DNA of 64,000 nucleotides from Mycoplasma sp. CSL7491-lung (GCF_018913965.1 NZ_JAHMHG010000001.1:372001-436000); one strand, 5' to 3'. Positions 44,287-58,200 are shown, counted from the stretch's first letter. Translations and numbers: made by a program. The notes: generated from the letters alone by a model not told the origin.

Positions 44287-45195
44287 TTATTCATTTTTTG
44301 TTATGATTCTTAATTTAGCACTTTTTGAGCGCCTATTTTCTTCAATTTCACTTTTTGATGGCGAAATTTGTCTAGTTTGATACTTCTTAACTTCCATAAT
44401 TGGTAGTTTTGAAGGTATTTTCGATATTGTCAGTGACTTAAAAAAGTTTTTAACAATTCTATCTTCGATCGAATGAAAAGTAATTATTGATAGTGTTGAA
44501 TTAGGCTTAAGTAATTTTATAGCATCACTCAGCATCGTTTCTAATGAACTTAGTTCATTATTAACTTCAATTCTGATAGCTTGAAAAACAGCTTTTGCAG
44601 GATTTTTTTGCCTTAATAATGCCGCTGGATAAGCACTTTTTATTACTTCAACAAGTTCTAAAGTGCCATTAATTGGTCTATTATCTACAATAGCCTTCGC
44701 AACTCTTTTTGAGAGTTTAACATCAGCATATTTTCATAGTATATTTTCCAAATCACTTTGTGAATATTGATTAACTATATATTTAGCATCAAGTTCTTGT
44801 TCTTGATCCATTCTCATATCTAGTTGTGCGTCTTTGTTGTAACTAAAACCTCTTTCTTTGTTATCGATTTGAGGAGACGAAATACCTAAATCAGCTATTA
44901 TACCATCCACTTTATATATATTCAATTCTTCTAACTTTGATTTTATATCTTTGAAATCACTTTTAATTAGGGTAAAGTTATTTGATATTTTACTTAATCT
45001 TTCGTAAGACTTTTCAATAGCAAATGAATCTTTATCGAACGAATATAAATGTCCAGTTGTTAAATGTTTTAAAATTTCAGACGAATGTCCACCCATACCA
45101 AGAGTTAAGTCCACATATATACCATTAGGTTTTATATTTAACGAACTAATTGTTTCTTTTAATAATACGGGGTAATGTTCTTTACTATCGTTCAT
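44287..45195 (-). CDS. rsmH: 16S rRNA (cytosine(1402)-N4)-methyltransferase
   Basis: 302 residues with TGA as Trp. Family motifs: HYPVLLKETISSLNIKP, YVDLTLGMGGHSSEIL (SAM site), YSFDKD, IIADLGISSPQIDNKERGFSY, LDMRMD, QAIRIEVNNEL, TFHSIEDRIVKNFF, and C-terminal NRRSKSAKLRIITK. Methylates the ribosomal P-site cytosine. It begins inside the end of mraZ (11-bp overlap), the conserved dcw arrangement. Confidence 0.96.
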
Positions 45196-45619
45196 TTAAA
45201 GTTGAAATTTCCTGTGCTAATTTTGATAAATCATCTGGATTATATTGGTTTTCAAATTCTTCAAACATTTCTTTAGATCATAGTTCAACCATTGAACCTA
45301 CACCGACAAAAATTACTTCTTTTTGGATAGTTAGTTTTTCGATAATTTTTTTAGGTAAACTAATTCTACTCATTGAATCTAATTTAATTTCAAATGCATT
45401 CCCCATAATTAATCTAGTTAAATTACGGACACTTTTATCAAAAAAACTTTTATTTTCAAATAATTTTAAATATTCATTAAAAGCTTCTTTTGTTCTTAAT
45501 TCTGCATTACCATCAAAACCAATCGTAAGTATAAATTCATCACCCAATTTTTCTTTAAAAACAGGGGGCAATACCACTCGATTTTTGGAATCAATGTTTC
45601 TTAGTTGTTGTCCTAACAT
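45185..45619 (-). CDS. mraZ: Transcriptional regulator MraZ
   Basis: 144 residues; start ATG 45619, 11 bp after GGAGG; a GTG nine bases upstream would lie on top of the ribosome site. Two MraZ/AbrB-like repeats: RNIDSKNRVVLPPVFKEKLG and LDSMSRISLPKKIIEKL, with the usual D.K.R.and .D..gRI.lP patterns. MraZ controls the dcw cluster in mycoplasmas by binding repeated boxes in front of itself. Possible boxes before this gene (GTGGGAGG near 45630-45640) fit the TGG(G)AGG idea but were not verified. Confidence 0.95.
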
Positions 45620-45736
45620 TTTTACCACTTCCTCCCACTATCCAATAATATTTTACCACTTATACACACAAATAATTTTTTTTATAGTATTTTTTTGTTT
45701 TTTTAAGATTTTATGGTTAATTTTCACAAATTAAAA

Positions 45737-45767
45737 TAAAAAAAGACGCCTAAATTACGTCTTTTTA
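45737..45767 (-). terminator. Terminator after the K+ uptake operon
   Basis: AAAAAGACG / CGTCTTTTT stem with T-run on either strand, just downstream of the TrkA-type gene and upstream of the mraZ promoter. Confidence 0.8.
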
Positions 45768-45774
45768 AGTTTCA

Positions 45775-46446
45775 TTATTCTTTATTAAATCATTGGAACG
45801 CTTGCGTTACATCTTGGATTTCTCCGATTACAGTAATAAGATCATCTTTTTTTAATAAAGAATCTCCAGTAGGTCTAGCGTTTTTAGATTTATTTTTAAT
45901 TAAAACAATTGTTATACCACGTTGATTTAAAGATAAATCTTTAATTTTTTTATCAAATAAATCCGGATTTTTTACTTGTGTAGTACCAAGCACAAAATCA
46001 TCACCTAACTCTTGTAAATTTTCGCTATATCTAAGAAAATTTGTATTGGCAGAAATAAGTGCAGCACGCTTTCCAGCTTCATATTCGGGTCTAATAATAA
46101 CGTGCGCTCCAATTAATTTTAATACTTTCGCATGCCTTCTACTTGTAGCTCTAACTATTAAGTTAGGAACTTTCATCTCGATTAGAGCTGCAACTATTTC
46201 TATATTATTAGGTACAGCAACAACAACAGTACCGATTTTATCAATATCAATACTTTTTAAAAATTTAGTTTCTGCTGCATCACCAATTAAGATATTATCA
46301 GCATCTTCTTCGTATAATTTTAGTCGTTCTTCACTTTTATCAATTATTGTGATGTTTTTACCTAATTTTAAAAGCTGATCTACAACGGATTGACCAAAAC
46401 GACCTAATCCGATTACGGCTATGTCATCTAAATATTTTAATTTCAT
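45775..46446 (-). CDS. ktrA: Potassium uptake regulatory subunit (KtrA/TrkA)
   Basis: 223 residues with TGA as Trp. RCK_N domain with Rossmann motif DIAVIGLGRFGQSVV (nucleotide binding), TIIDKSEERLKLYEED and GDAAETKFLKS. RCK_C domain toward the end (KDLSLNQRGITIVLIK, GDSLLKKDDLITVIG). Gates the K+ channel subunit in response to ATP/ADP or NAD(H). Starts 7 bp after the ktrB stop. Confidence 0.9.
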
Positions 46447-46453
46447 TTTTCTC

Positions 46454-48262
46454 CTAACCTATCGCTACATCAGAATCAATATATTCATAATTTCTATCTT
46501 TAGATTTTTTTCTCTTTCAAACTAATAAAGTTGATGAAATTCCGAATTGTCCAATGAACATTATAAGTATAATCATAATTTTTGAAAAATTATTTAAATT
46601 TTTAGTAATTCCTGAGCTTAATCCTGTTGTACCGAAAGCACTAGCAACTTCAAATAATAAATGTTCAATTTGATAGTTTTCTCTATATATGTTTAATTCA
46701 TCTTTTTCCGTTAACAACTCTGATGTTGGTATTAAACCTCCATATGTATCGAGAGATGTTATTAAAAACATTGTAGCAACAATTAATAATAATAAAGCAA
46801 TAACAAAAACTTGTGTAGACATAAACACTGTTTTAGTTTCAATCGAGCGTTTGAAAATCCTTACTCTACTATTACCAACTAAAACTGAATAGATAGTTAA
46901 TATTAAAATTGCAAATGTTGTGGTTCTAATTCCACCACCAGTTGAGGAAGGTGCAGCACCTATAAACATCATAATAATTATTGTAATACTGCTTCCGTGT
47001 GTTAAATGTCTCATATTAATAGTTGCAAATCCGGCGCTTCTTGTTGAGAATGCAGAAAATACCAATGCAAATATACGATCAAATTTTGAACCATATAAAT
47101 GACCATAATCTAAAAAGGTTTTTAAAGAATTTCCTTTTGAATCTACTTTATTGATTAGATCTCATATCTGTTTATGAATTCCTTCTAAATTTGAAGAATC
47201 AAAATTATCACTCAACATCTCTTTTGCCATAACTGAATTACTTTTACTATATTTTAATCACTCTAAATAATCTTTAAAATTTTCACTAGGTATATAATAT
47301 TTATTTCATAAATCATTTAGCCCGTAACTAGTTAATTCAAAAGATAAAATCATAATTAAACCAACTACAAAAATTAAAAAATAAGAAATTATAGATATTT
47401 TTGTAAATAAAGTAAAACGATATTTTTCTTTATTTTTATTCAATTTATGTCTAATATAACGTTTTATATCGTATAATGCGGGGTAACCTATACCTCCTAT
47501 TATTAGTAAAATAATAAATCAAATTTGTAAAAAATAATTTTGATAATATGGTAATAAAGAATTACCAGAAATAATGTCAAATCCTGCATTATTAATTGCT
47601 GAAATGGTGTGAAAAAAACCAAATCTAAATGCAAGAGATCAATCTCCTGTTGGATCGATATATTTTTTTTGACCACTAGCATCAGTTAACAACAATTCAA
47701 TACCTTTAGTTTGTATAGGACTAACAAAATAAAAGTAAAAACTCATTAGAAAACCAGATATTAATATGGTTATTAATAAAAATTTAACAGAGTAAATAAC
47801 TAATTTTGTAGTTTGATTAAACTTTGCGCTACCACGTTCACTTTGGAGCATCTTAACCGATATAACAGAACTATTATTTCGTTGAAAAAGATAACCTAAA
47901 ACAAAGAATTTTAGTGCAAATATACCAACACCACCCATTAAAATTAAAATTGCTATTATAGATTGTCCGAGCATATTTCAATGACTAAAGGTATCATAAA
48001 CAGCTAATCCTGTATCACTAAAAGCGCTAGCTGTTGTAAATAATGCATTAACATACGAAGTGGCATTTGTTCAATTCTCACTTGGATTTGTTTGCGTAAC
48101 CGGGCTTCACAACAATAAACTAAAAATAAAAATAATTAATATATAAGATAATAAAATATATTTTAATTGTGGTATTTTATTTCTTCACCTAATTATATTA
48201 CTAAAGAAGTTGTTAATAAAACTTCTTCTAAAAAATCTTTTTAATTTTATAACTAAATTCAT
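46454..48262 (-). CDS. ktrB: Potassium uptake channel subunit (KtrB/TrkH)
   Basis: 602 residues with TGA as Trp; start ATG 48262 behind AAGGA. Four M1-P-M2 repeats, each with a selectivity-filter glycine: TASAFSDTGLA, TISAINNAGFD, TRSAGFATIN and ASAFGTTGLS. The third repeat is close to the Ktr type. It carries a hydrophilic insertion (about residues 300-365, including WNKYYIPSENFKDYLEWLKYSKS) larger than in KtrB of firmicutes. Functions with KtrA as the main K+ importer. Confidence 0.92.
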
Positions 48263-48305
48263 ATTTCCTTTTAAATTAAAAAACTCATTAACTAAATAAT
48301 GAATT

Positions 48306-48542
48306 TTATTTTTGTTGTTGCATTGAACGCATTATTTGTCTAATTTGTGTTTCACTCGCTTTACGTCCCATTTGTGAGAACATAATACGAATCATTTTTT
48401 CATTAATTGGTGGATTTTCTTTTAATTGTTTTTCGAACATTTTTTTAGTTAAAAAGAATGTTGTTAAACCTACTGCAAAACCTATTCCAATTATTAAACC
48501 GATTATTATTCCGGCTAATGCTCCTCCACTAAGTTCGATCAT
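48306..48542 (-). CDS. UPF0154 (YneF-like) small membrane protein
   Basis: 78 residues. One N-terminal helix (GGALAGIIIGLIIGIGFAVGLTTFF) followed by KKMFEKQLKENPPINEKMIRIMFSQMGRKASETQIRQIMRSM, the UPF0154 signature. Conserved in mycoplasmas and Gram-positives; function unknown. Ribosome site AAAGGAG. Confidence 0.93.
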   Translation of the reverse strand: MIELSGGALAGIIIGLIIGIGFAVGLTTFFLTKKMFEKQLKENPPINEKMIRIMFSQMGRKASETQIRQIMRSMQQQK

Positions 48543-48643
48543 ATTTTCTCCTTTATTGTGTTTATTAATATTATTTTATCATATATTAATATATTTTAAA
48601 TTATATGAAAAAATTAAGTATTTTTAGACATAAAATAAGTTTT

Positions 48644-49735
48644 TTATGAATATTTAATTTCTTTTTCGTGAATATTTTGATTCATTTCTTTTACAAAATT
48701 ATCCAATAAATCAAGTGTTGATAGTAAATCAGAAATTGCTATAACACCAATTGGGCTATGTAAATATCTTTGTGGTAAAGATAAAGTAATTGTTGCAGCT
48801 CCGCCTTGAGCGTATTGTAATTCTTTAGCGTCTGTTCCTCCGCCTGCGGCTACAAATTTATAAGCATTAATATTATGTTTTTTTGCTAAATTAAATATAA
48901 ATTGCACTAATTTAGTATCCATTAATGTTCCGCCATCTTTAACCCTAATAGCAGCACCTTTAAATAAAGCTGTTGTACCTTCAATTGTTCCAATTGTATC
49001 GTGAGAAGAAGTTGTATCCAAAGCAATGGCGATATCTGGATTAATCATTGAAACTGAACTTCTAGCACCTCTTGTTCCGACTTCCTCTTGAACTGTACCT
49101 ACTAAATATAAATCAATATCCAAATCGAAATTAGCTACTTGATTTGCTAAAAATTCTAATACAGTAACTCCTGCTCTATTATCCATTGCTTTTCCACCTA
49201 ATAAATCAGGATTTTTGAATATAATAGTCTCACCAGATATATATACTCTATCACCGATTTCTACTCCGTTCTCAATTGCTTCATTTTTGTTTTTAAATCC
49301 AAAATCTGCATAAATTTCATCATTTGTTAAAGCTTTTGAAACTTTTGAAGCTTCCATAATATGAATGCTTGTATGACCAAAAACGCCAAGCAATGTTTCA
49401 CCTTTACTTGTAACAAGTTTTGCTTTTGTACCAATAATTGTTGAAGCTCATATTCCACCAATTGAGCTTAGTAACAGTTGACCTTTAGAATCAATATTTC
49501 TTACTATATAACCAATTTCATCCATATGAGCAGCAACCATAACTTTTGGAGCATTTACACTTCGAGATTTCTTGTGAAAAATAATTGATCCTAATTTATC
49601 TCTTAAAATTTCAAATTTATTATTATCAATATTATTTCTTAATTCTGTAGCAACGGGTTCTTCATATCTTGACATCGCTTCGATTTCAAGATATTTAATT
49701 AAACGTTGCTTAAATAATTCTGTTCTTTTATCCAT
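48644..49735 (-). CDS. M42 family glutamyl aminopeptidase
   Basis: 363 residues with TGA as Trp. Metal-site motifs: VMVAAHMDEIGYIV, LLGGKAMDNRAG, GTVQEEVGTRGA (catalytic Glu and metal Glu), DIAIALDTTSSHD, and RYLHSPIGVIA near the end. Cytosolic oligomeric peptidase that trims N-terminal residues from imported or recycled peptides. Length typical. Ribosome site GGAGAAAAT. Confidence 0.95.
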
Positions 49736-49797
49736 TTTTATTTTCTCCTTGGATTTATAAATTAATAAAATAATTATAAATTATTAAAATAAAAAAC

Positions 49798-49816
49798 TCA
49801 CAATAAATTATTGTGA
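49798..49816 (-). terminator. Hairpin after the acidic lipoprotein gene
   Basis: TCACAATAA / TTATTGTGA perfect 9-bp stem with one-base loop, flanked by A/T runs, 13 bp beyond the stop codon. Confidence 0.6.
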
Positions 49817-49828
49817 ATTTAATTTTTG

Positions 49829-51844
49829 TTATTCTGTAGCTTCTTCAGGTTTTGGTTGGTCTTCTTCATCAACACCTAATTTATTAAGTAAAGCTTTTAC
49901 TTCTTCTGAATTAGTTTTAACTTCTTGTAATTGAGAAATTGTTATTGTTAAATAACTTTTTAGATATACAAGATTTAATAAACCTGAATAATATGCTTCA
50001 GACAATTCTTTAGCTAAATTTTGACTATATTCTTTTCCTTCTTTAATTAGAACTTTAAACGAGTCTATTCTTGATTTTAAATCACTAAATTGTTCGTTTT
50101 TAAAGTCTTCTCAAGTCTTTTTGCTATCTATAAATTGAGTTGTTAATTGGTTAATTTTGTTATTTATTGCACTTACTTGATCTCCTAATTCATTATTTCT
50201 ATCTGAACTATTAAATATTAATCAATTTTCTAATTTTCTTGGATGTAGACCATCTACACCACTATTACTTACTTTATATTCTCCGAAACCTTGGTTATAT
50301 TTAGATTCATTTAATTGATCTTTTCTAATAATTCATTTTACGTTTGCATCATATAATTCACTATAGCTATCATTAAACCCTAGAGAAGATGCTAACATAT
50401 TTTTTAAACCTGTTATATCTAAAAGTTTTTTCTTTATATTTGTTTTATCTACATCTGTTAAAAAATTTGAATCATTTAAAAAACTTTCATATAAAACATT
50501 CTTTGATGATTTTGAATTAGTTTTTTCAACATCATCAGTAGCTAAAGATCATGGTAGCAGTTTTCCTTTATTGTTAAATAAATTACTATCATCCACAACA
50601 ACTATTTTAGAATTTCAATCATTATTTTCTTCGTTAAATAATTTTATTTTTTCATCAATTTTTTGTAATAAATCTTCATAAGAAGAATATTCTATTCCTA
50701 AATAATAAAGCGAATCTTTATATAGATTAAATTTATCTTTAATTTTAGTTAATTGATTTTGAACTAATTCCAATTTAGCTTTTTTTGATGTTAAAGTATC
50801 AATAGTATCTTCATCGGAATAATTGTTTTCCATTAAATATTTTTCAATTTTTTCATTTAAACCATTAAAAGTTTTGTCTGTAATATTATTTTTTGAATTT
50901 GTTATATCGTTTTTTAATCTATCTATTTCTTCTTTGTAATTTTTCTTATTTTGTTCTTCTTCATCTATAGTTTCATTATCGGATGTGTCGTTTGAACTAG
51001 TAGTGGAACCTGTGTCTATAGTTTCCGATGAAGTTTCTTCACCGTTCGGTCCTGTTGTTTCTTTAGGATTTTCTTGCGAATCTTTCTCGGAAGAATTAGA
51101 TAATTCTCCGCCTTGAGATTCTACATTTTCACTATCATCTGGTTTTGTTTCTTCCTTTGTTCCTTCGTTTGAATCTTTATCTGAAGGTTCTAATGATTCA
51201 TTACTTTCTATTTTTTCGTCCCTTGCGGAAGCAGAACCTTGGGATCCTACAGTTTCACTATCATTTGTTATCGTCTCTTCCTCTTCGCCTACTCCCTTTG
51301 AGTCTTTATCTGAAGGCTCTGATGATTTACCACTTTCTGTTTTTTCATCTCTAGACTGTTCATCTGTTGTTGGAGTATCTTTTTCATCTTCTTTTTTAGA
51401 CTCAACAATGGTTTCATCTTTTGATTCTGATTCCGGATTTTCTTTTTCGCTCGTAAAATCATTTGAACCTTCTTTTTGATCAGATTCTGTTTTTTCACTA
51501 TCTACTTTAGAATCCGATTGAACCTCTTCATGATTATCGTTAGTTTTTTCTTTAGAATCTAATTTTGGTTTTGGAGTTACTATTGTATCCGTACTTTCTG
51601 TTTTTTCGTTATTTTTTGAATCTATAGAATCAGTTGAATTTTTTTGTTTTTGGTCTAATTCGTTAGACTTAACAGTTTCTTTATTATTAGAATCTACATC
51701 ATTTTTATCTTTTGCTCCATTTTGAGCATTAGAATTTTTTTCTGACCTTGAATTATTATTAGAGCAACTAATAGCAGCCATTGTTGTCAACGATAAGGGA
51801 GCAACAATGGCTAAACCCTTAAATCAAATTGTTTTAAATCTCAT
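49829..51844 (-). CDS. Large acidic lipoprotein with Ser/Glu/Asp repeat linker
   Basis: 671 residues with TGA as Trp; start ATG 51844 behind GAAGAGG. Signal peptide with lipobox MAAISC (Cys about 24). About 250 residues of extremely acidic low-complexity linker follow, containing an imperfect ~42-residue duplication (DEKTESGKSSEPSDKDSK... and DEKIESNESLEPSDKDSN...). Then a helical, coiled-coil-rich C-terminal half (EEIDRLKNDITNSKNNI..., NELGDQVSAINNKINQL). No enzymatic motif seen. Probably a variable surface antigen or adhesin-like stalk. Divergent from the SGNH giant. Confidence 0.8.
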
Positions 51845-52232
51845 ATATTAACCTCTTCAATGTTTATTTATTAATTAAATTAAATAAGATAATGTTTCCA
51901 CATTTATCTATATTATTTTATCTTTTTTAATATCGACAAGCCAAAAAGATGTTAGAAAATGCTATATTATCACTTTTTTTATGGTAATTTTTCCATAAAA
52001 AAAGTGATAATAACGGACAAATTTATGGTTTTTTTCATTATTTTCTTTAAAAAAGTGGTTTAAACACAAAAAAATAAATAAACAAAATGAAGTTCAAACT
52101 TTATAATGTTTTTTATAACATTTTTTTGAATAGGCGGCTAAATTTATGAATATGTAAAAATATGGTATTATTATAAGGTTAATTATTTCGCTTTATTATA
52201 TATAATATAATAAACAATCTGAAAGGATAATT
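51845..52232. other. Divergent promoter region of two lipoprotein genes
   Basis: 388 bp between minus- and plus-strand lipoprotein genes. The central part carries a 19-bp perfect inverted repeat (separate entry). The right part has TATTATAAGG (about 52166-52177) and TATAATAT (about 52199-52210) as possible -10 boxes for the plus-strand gene. Confidence 0.5.
51966..52011. repeat. Perfect 19-bp inverted repeat between divergent lipoprotein genes
   Basis: ATTATCACTTTTTTTATGG (51966-51984) is matched exactly by its complement at 51993-52011, with an 8-nt loop TAATTTTT. It lies between two divergent starts, so it does not fit a gene-end terminator. Confidence 0.85.
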
Positions 52233-55200
52233 ATGAAAAAAAATAAGAAATTAATTTTCGGTACAGCTATGGCTTTAGTATTAAGTGCAGGAGTAGTTGT
52301 TGCATGTAAAGCGCCTGGTTCTGATAAAGAATTGCAAAGTGGTGGTAAAGACTTATATGAGAAAATTAAAGAAAAGAACAATATTTCTTCAAAAGAACCT
52401 TTGGTTATAGAGCCATACTTACCAAAACCAAATGAAGAAAGTAATTCTCAAAATGGTAATAAATCAATTTCAGAAAGCACAAAAATACTACGTAAAGTTT
52501 CAAAAAACTTTATTGATAAAAACCAAAAAATTAAATATGTTGCAATTGGTGACTCTGTTACGGAAGGGTTTGATGCTTCTACACCAGAAATATTAAAAGG
52601 AAATTATCAAAACGGAAATATAGAAGGATTATCATATCCTGCTTATTTAGCTCGTTTATTAAATTTTAATGGTCGTGTTGAAAGTTTTGATAATTTTGCA
52701 CACTCAGGTTCACAAATAATTGATTGAATTAAATTTTTCGATATAGAATTTGATTCAACTTATCAATCAAATATTAAATTAGGTAATAAAGAAGAAATTA
52801 AAAATAAATTAGAGAATGCTAACTTGATTACTTTAACCTTAGGTGCTAATGATTTGTTTTATTTATTATTTAAATCAGCAACTAAATATGATATAACAAA
52901 AATTATTAAAAGTTTTATTGATAAAAAACCAATTATCGGAGATTCATTAGTATTTTTCAATAACATCTTTAAAGATTCAATTCCTGAACTTAAAAAAAGA
53001 TTAACAACTTTCTTAGCCAACTTAAAAGTAATGGCACCAAAGGCTAATATTAATATCGTTTCATACCCTTCACCATTTTTACAGTTAGATCAAATAATTA
53101 CTGATTTCATAACAAAATCAGTCGGACAAAATTTAGACATATCACCTATTAGTTTATTAACCTCACTAATAAATGACGCTATTAAGAGTGTCGCTGATTC
53201 TAATGGAGTTAATTATGTGGATGTGTTTAATAACAATTATTGAACAGTAAATAAATCTAAATTAAATTCATTATTTTTAGATATCCACCCAAATAATTAT
53301 GGATACAAAAAAATGGCAATGGATTTATACTTAAAAATCACTCATCCTACTTTAAATACAGAAGATTATCAAAATTACAATTTTGACAATGATTATTTAG
53401 AAAAAGATGCTAAGACAACAAACTATCAAATTGAAGCGGTTCAATCCGATCAAGAAGTATTTGGAAATTCCTCTGAAAGTTATTTAGATAACAAAAATCA
53501 AGAAGAATTGGAAAATGATTTAAATAGAAACCCAAGAAATTTTGGAGTAAAAATAGGTGTATTAACACAAGAATTTAGTTTTATTGCTAAAGAAATTATA
53601 GAATTTATTTCCAATAATACCTTATATAACGAATTAGATCCTGAACATAGATTAAGCAACTTTTTAAATTCTACAAATTCTAACAACCAAACTATTTTAG
53701 ATAATGTTGTTAATAATATTATTAATTCTCAATTAATTTCTAGTATAGTTACAGATTTAGAAAATTCTCTAGCAATACTAAGAGACAAAAATGAATTAAA
53801 TTTAGAAAATCTTGGTCATACTTTTATGGAAGTGGTATTAAATGTTAATAATATTCCTAAAATTATTTCAATAATTGCAAAAACAGATTTAACCCAAGAA
53901 CAAAGAACTGAATTCGGAGCAACTTTAAAATATATTGTAAAAAATCTTTTAAATAGATATGGTAATGATATTTTTTCAGCTCTAACTAGTTCATTTGATA
54001 AATTTTTATCAACTTATAATATTTCAAAAGAACAAATCACACAAATAATTAATTCAATATTTAAATCGAATGATTTTAATGAAATTTTAAATGATGCTAT
54101 AGATTTATTTGCAAATCACCCCGAAAAATTTAGTAACCTTGAAAATATAAACCAATTAATACTAGCATTCATCTCTGACCAAAATACAAATACTAAAATT
54201 GCTTCTAAAATTTCAAATATTTTCAAAGAATTATTAAAAAATCCTGCATTAAATTCTTTATTTAGTAGTTTAATTTTTAACATTCTTGAAAAAAATGAAT
54301 TAACAACAAATATAACTAAAAGTGAAATTATTTCAGTTACAACAGACTTAATTGATTTGATAAACGAAATTGATACTCAACATAAAATAATTGAAAATTT
54401 TGTATCAATATCTCTTAATTCATTCCCTAGCTATGGATTTGATAAAATTCAGGAATTATTATCTAATTCATTTTTAGGTGCCGTTTCAAAAATTTCTGAT
54501 GATAATAATCAAGAAAAATCAATAATAACCCTAATTAACCAAATATTTAAATCTAATTTAGTGAAAAACCATAAAGATTTATCTAAAAACTTGATTAACA
54601 ATATTTTAGATAAGTCTAAATTGAAGAATGCTTCTAACTTAATGTATCCGTTAATATCTCAAACAATGATAGGCGAATATATATCAGATCAATCATTTAG
54701 TAAGATAGTGAACTTATTCTTCAAGCAAGATTCATTCAATAATTTAGTTAAGGATACATTAAATTCATTGATTGATAATTCTAACAATTTTGAAACCGTA
54801 AAAAATTATAATGAACTAGTTGTTCAAATATTACAAAACGTTAACGAAGACAAGTTTAAAAAAGAATTAAAAGCAACTTTAGCTAACTTATGAAATGATC
54901 CTGAACTAGCACAAACAATTAAACAAATATTAACTGATTTTGCACACGTCGAAAACATAGATTCTAGTCCTAGTGTAATAAACTTCATTCAAGGATTTTC
55001 TAGTGATTTCGGAAACATCCTCAAACAAACACAACTCATCGAAAGTTTAATAGACGTTATCTTTGATCAAATTAAAAAAGCTAAAGAACAAAACGCAAAC
55101 ACAATCGAAAAATTAAATGAGTTGCCAAATTTAATTTCAATAGAGATTAATAAAATACTAAATGAAAAAGGTTTTGAAATATTTAAAGAAGTAATTCAAA

Positions 55201-58200
55201 AAGACTATGTAACAAATAATAAAGAAGGTGTTTCGTTAATAGTTAGCGTTATTGTTAATAAATTAACAAAAAACGGAACATTACAAAATCTTATAAATAA
55301 TTTATTAGAAACATATTTAGTTAAACCTGAAATTTCAAAATATGTTGAAAAAGATGAGATAAGTAAAATAATATCAAAAGTATTTTCTTCGGCAAACTTT
55401 AGTTTAATAATTCAAGATTTAGTTAAAATCTATATTTCTAATAGTAATCAAATCAATAACTTCAGTTCAATCACAAGCTTAGCCAACGCTCTGTTAAAGG
55501 ATGCTACATTTAAAACTTTACTCAACCAAGATGCAAAACCTTTAATTAAAGAAATTATTAAATCTGGTGATTATAATAAAACAATAACAAAAGTAATAAT
55601 TGAATTAAGCAAAAATACAAAATATAACATTCATGAAAAATACAAACCAGTAATAAAAAATATTGTTCCAAGTATTTTATACACTCTCGAAGCAACTAAT
55701 ACTTTTGACTCTTTAATAGATAATTTCATTAAATTACTTACACAGTCAAACGACTTAAATGAAGTTACAAATGGCATTTTAACTACAATTAAAAATAGTT
55801 TTAACTTTAGTGATGTGGAATTATATAAAACAATATTAAAAACCAATCTATTTTCAAACGAAAACGGAACTCTTTCTTTGGAACTTGTTAAATCATTAAT
55901 AAAGACATTCATTACAAATGATTTAGATTCAACATTAGAATTTGCACTTCCAGAAAGTGCTTTAGGGATTCAAAAAACAGAGTTAAAACAATTTATACTA
56001 AAAGTAGCAAAAGATCAAAACTTTAAAAATATATACGAAAAATCATTAGATCTTATATTTAATAATTCAAAAGAAATTTCAAATATTCATAATTTTTACG
56101 ATATATTTAATATCGCAGTTAAGAAATTAGAAGTTAATAATATCAAAGATAGTTTCGAAAATCTTTTCAAAACTATAAAAAAAGATGATGTATTTAAAAA
56201 ATTAATTTCTAATATTATAGATTCTCAAATTAGTAACCAAGAAATTTCTTGATTATTTAAAAATGTAAAAAACAAAAAACAATTACTAACAGATTTAAGT
56301 TCTTCTTTAATTACACAAATTGATAAATTCAATCTAATAACATTATTGTTCGATTCTTTAAATGAATATAAAAATCAAAATAAAGAAAATATAAATGATA
56401 TTATTGAAATATTAATTAATAAACTTAAAGATAAGTTCAATAAAGAAAATATAAGTACAACATTATTTAATTTCATAAAAGATATTTCAAAAGATTTTGC
56501 AAGCAAAAATAAAGAAGATATAAAAATTATTTTTAATAATATATATAACTATTTAAAAGAAAATAATACATATGTAGATTTTATATTAAACAATCTTCCG
56601 AGTGAATATAAAAATACTCTAAATAAATATATTTCAGGCCAAGACTTAAAATCGTTTGTTAACTTATTAATTAATAATGATACTTTCAAGGAAATTATTA
56701 TTAATTCATTTAATAAAGTGATTGATAGTACTGATCAGTTACAAAATGCAAATGATATTAATAACATTATCTCTATTGCATTGAATAGTTTAGCAACAGA
56801 TAGTAACCTCAAACAAAATATAATTAATTTTTTAACAAGTACTACAAATCAAAATGAAATCAAAACAATAATCGCAAATACTATTTCAAAATATGTTCAA
56901 CTTAATTATCCAAAAATTTATGATCAAAATAAAACAAATATATTCATTTCCAATTTAATAACTGATGGATTTACAATATTTAAAGATTTAGGTCTTGTAG
57001 AAAACGTTTTAGATAGTTTGATTACATTCACTAAATCAGAAGGTAATAATGAATTTAATTTCGAACAAAGAATCCAAACATTAACAAATAATTTAAAAAA
57101 TAATTTAAATACATTAGTTAATAACCATTTAGATGAATTAATATCAAGATTATTTAAATCAAATACAATTAATTCTGATTTTAATTATTCAATCCAAGTA
57201 TTCAAATTTATTTCAACCACATTACTAGACAACATACAAATTTTCAAAGATATAATAAATGATGCCTTAAAAGATGCAAAATTAATTGATGATTCACAGA
57301 AATTAGATGAAGAAAAATTAAATGAATTTAAAGAATTGTTGTTTGATATAAATAATTCTAACGTTAATAATTCGATATTAGATCAATTACTAAATATAAC
57401 TCAAGAACAAGCTAGTTTAATTGATAATTTCAATTCATTAAAAGAAGTATTAATAAATAACTTAACAAATGCAGTTAAAAATAACTATTTCACAATAATA
57501 AAATCTATTTTAAATTCTAAATTTGTACAAAATCAAAAAGAATGAATTAAAAAAGTATTAGAGAATGCCCTAAATAACTATCTAACAGATGAAAAAAGTA
57601 TTGCGTTTTTAAATTCTATTAATCTAAACAAAATATCTAGTTCAATAGGTATTGATAAAGATTTAATAGTTTCCACAATAAAAGAAATAGTAAATAACAC
57701 AAATACAAAAGAAGTAATTAAAAAAGTAATAGAAAAAATATTAGACAATATTGATTCAATTAAAAATTCAACAAATATAAATGACTTAATTAAAAAAGTA
57801 TTTTCTATAAACGGTTTAAAAGATGAAATAAAAGAAGAAACTAATGCTATATTATCTTCAATAATCCAAAAAGATTCTATTAAACGAGTATTAACAGAAG
57901 CACTGAAAAAAATATTTGAAAAAGATTTTATAGCTCCGTATTTAAACGGGGTTAATAATAAAGCAGAATTAGCAAAGAGCGTTGTAGATATATTAGATAT
58001 AATCGATGAAAAAATAAAATTAAGCGATTTAAGTTTTGAATTAATTTACAATCAACTTCAAACAAATGGAATTAACTTTAATGTAACTTCACTTTTAAAT
58101 ACATTTGTATCTAGTCTTAAAAATATTTTTAGCGGTAATAACGGCGAAACAAAAGCTGTCGATTTAATTAAAGCGCTCGTTTCTTCTTCTTTATTCAAAA

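Noticed and set aside
51145-51498. Leu/Phe-rich plus-strand and Lys-rich minus-strand frames
   Set aside because: Both are shadows of the low-complexity Ser/Glu linker of the lipoprotein at 49829-51844.
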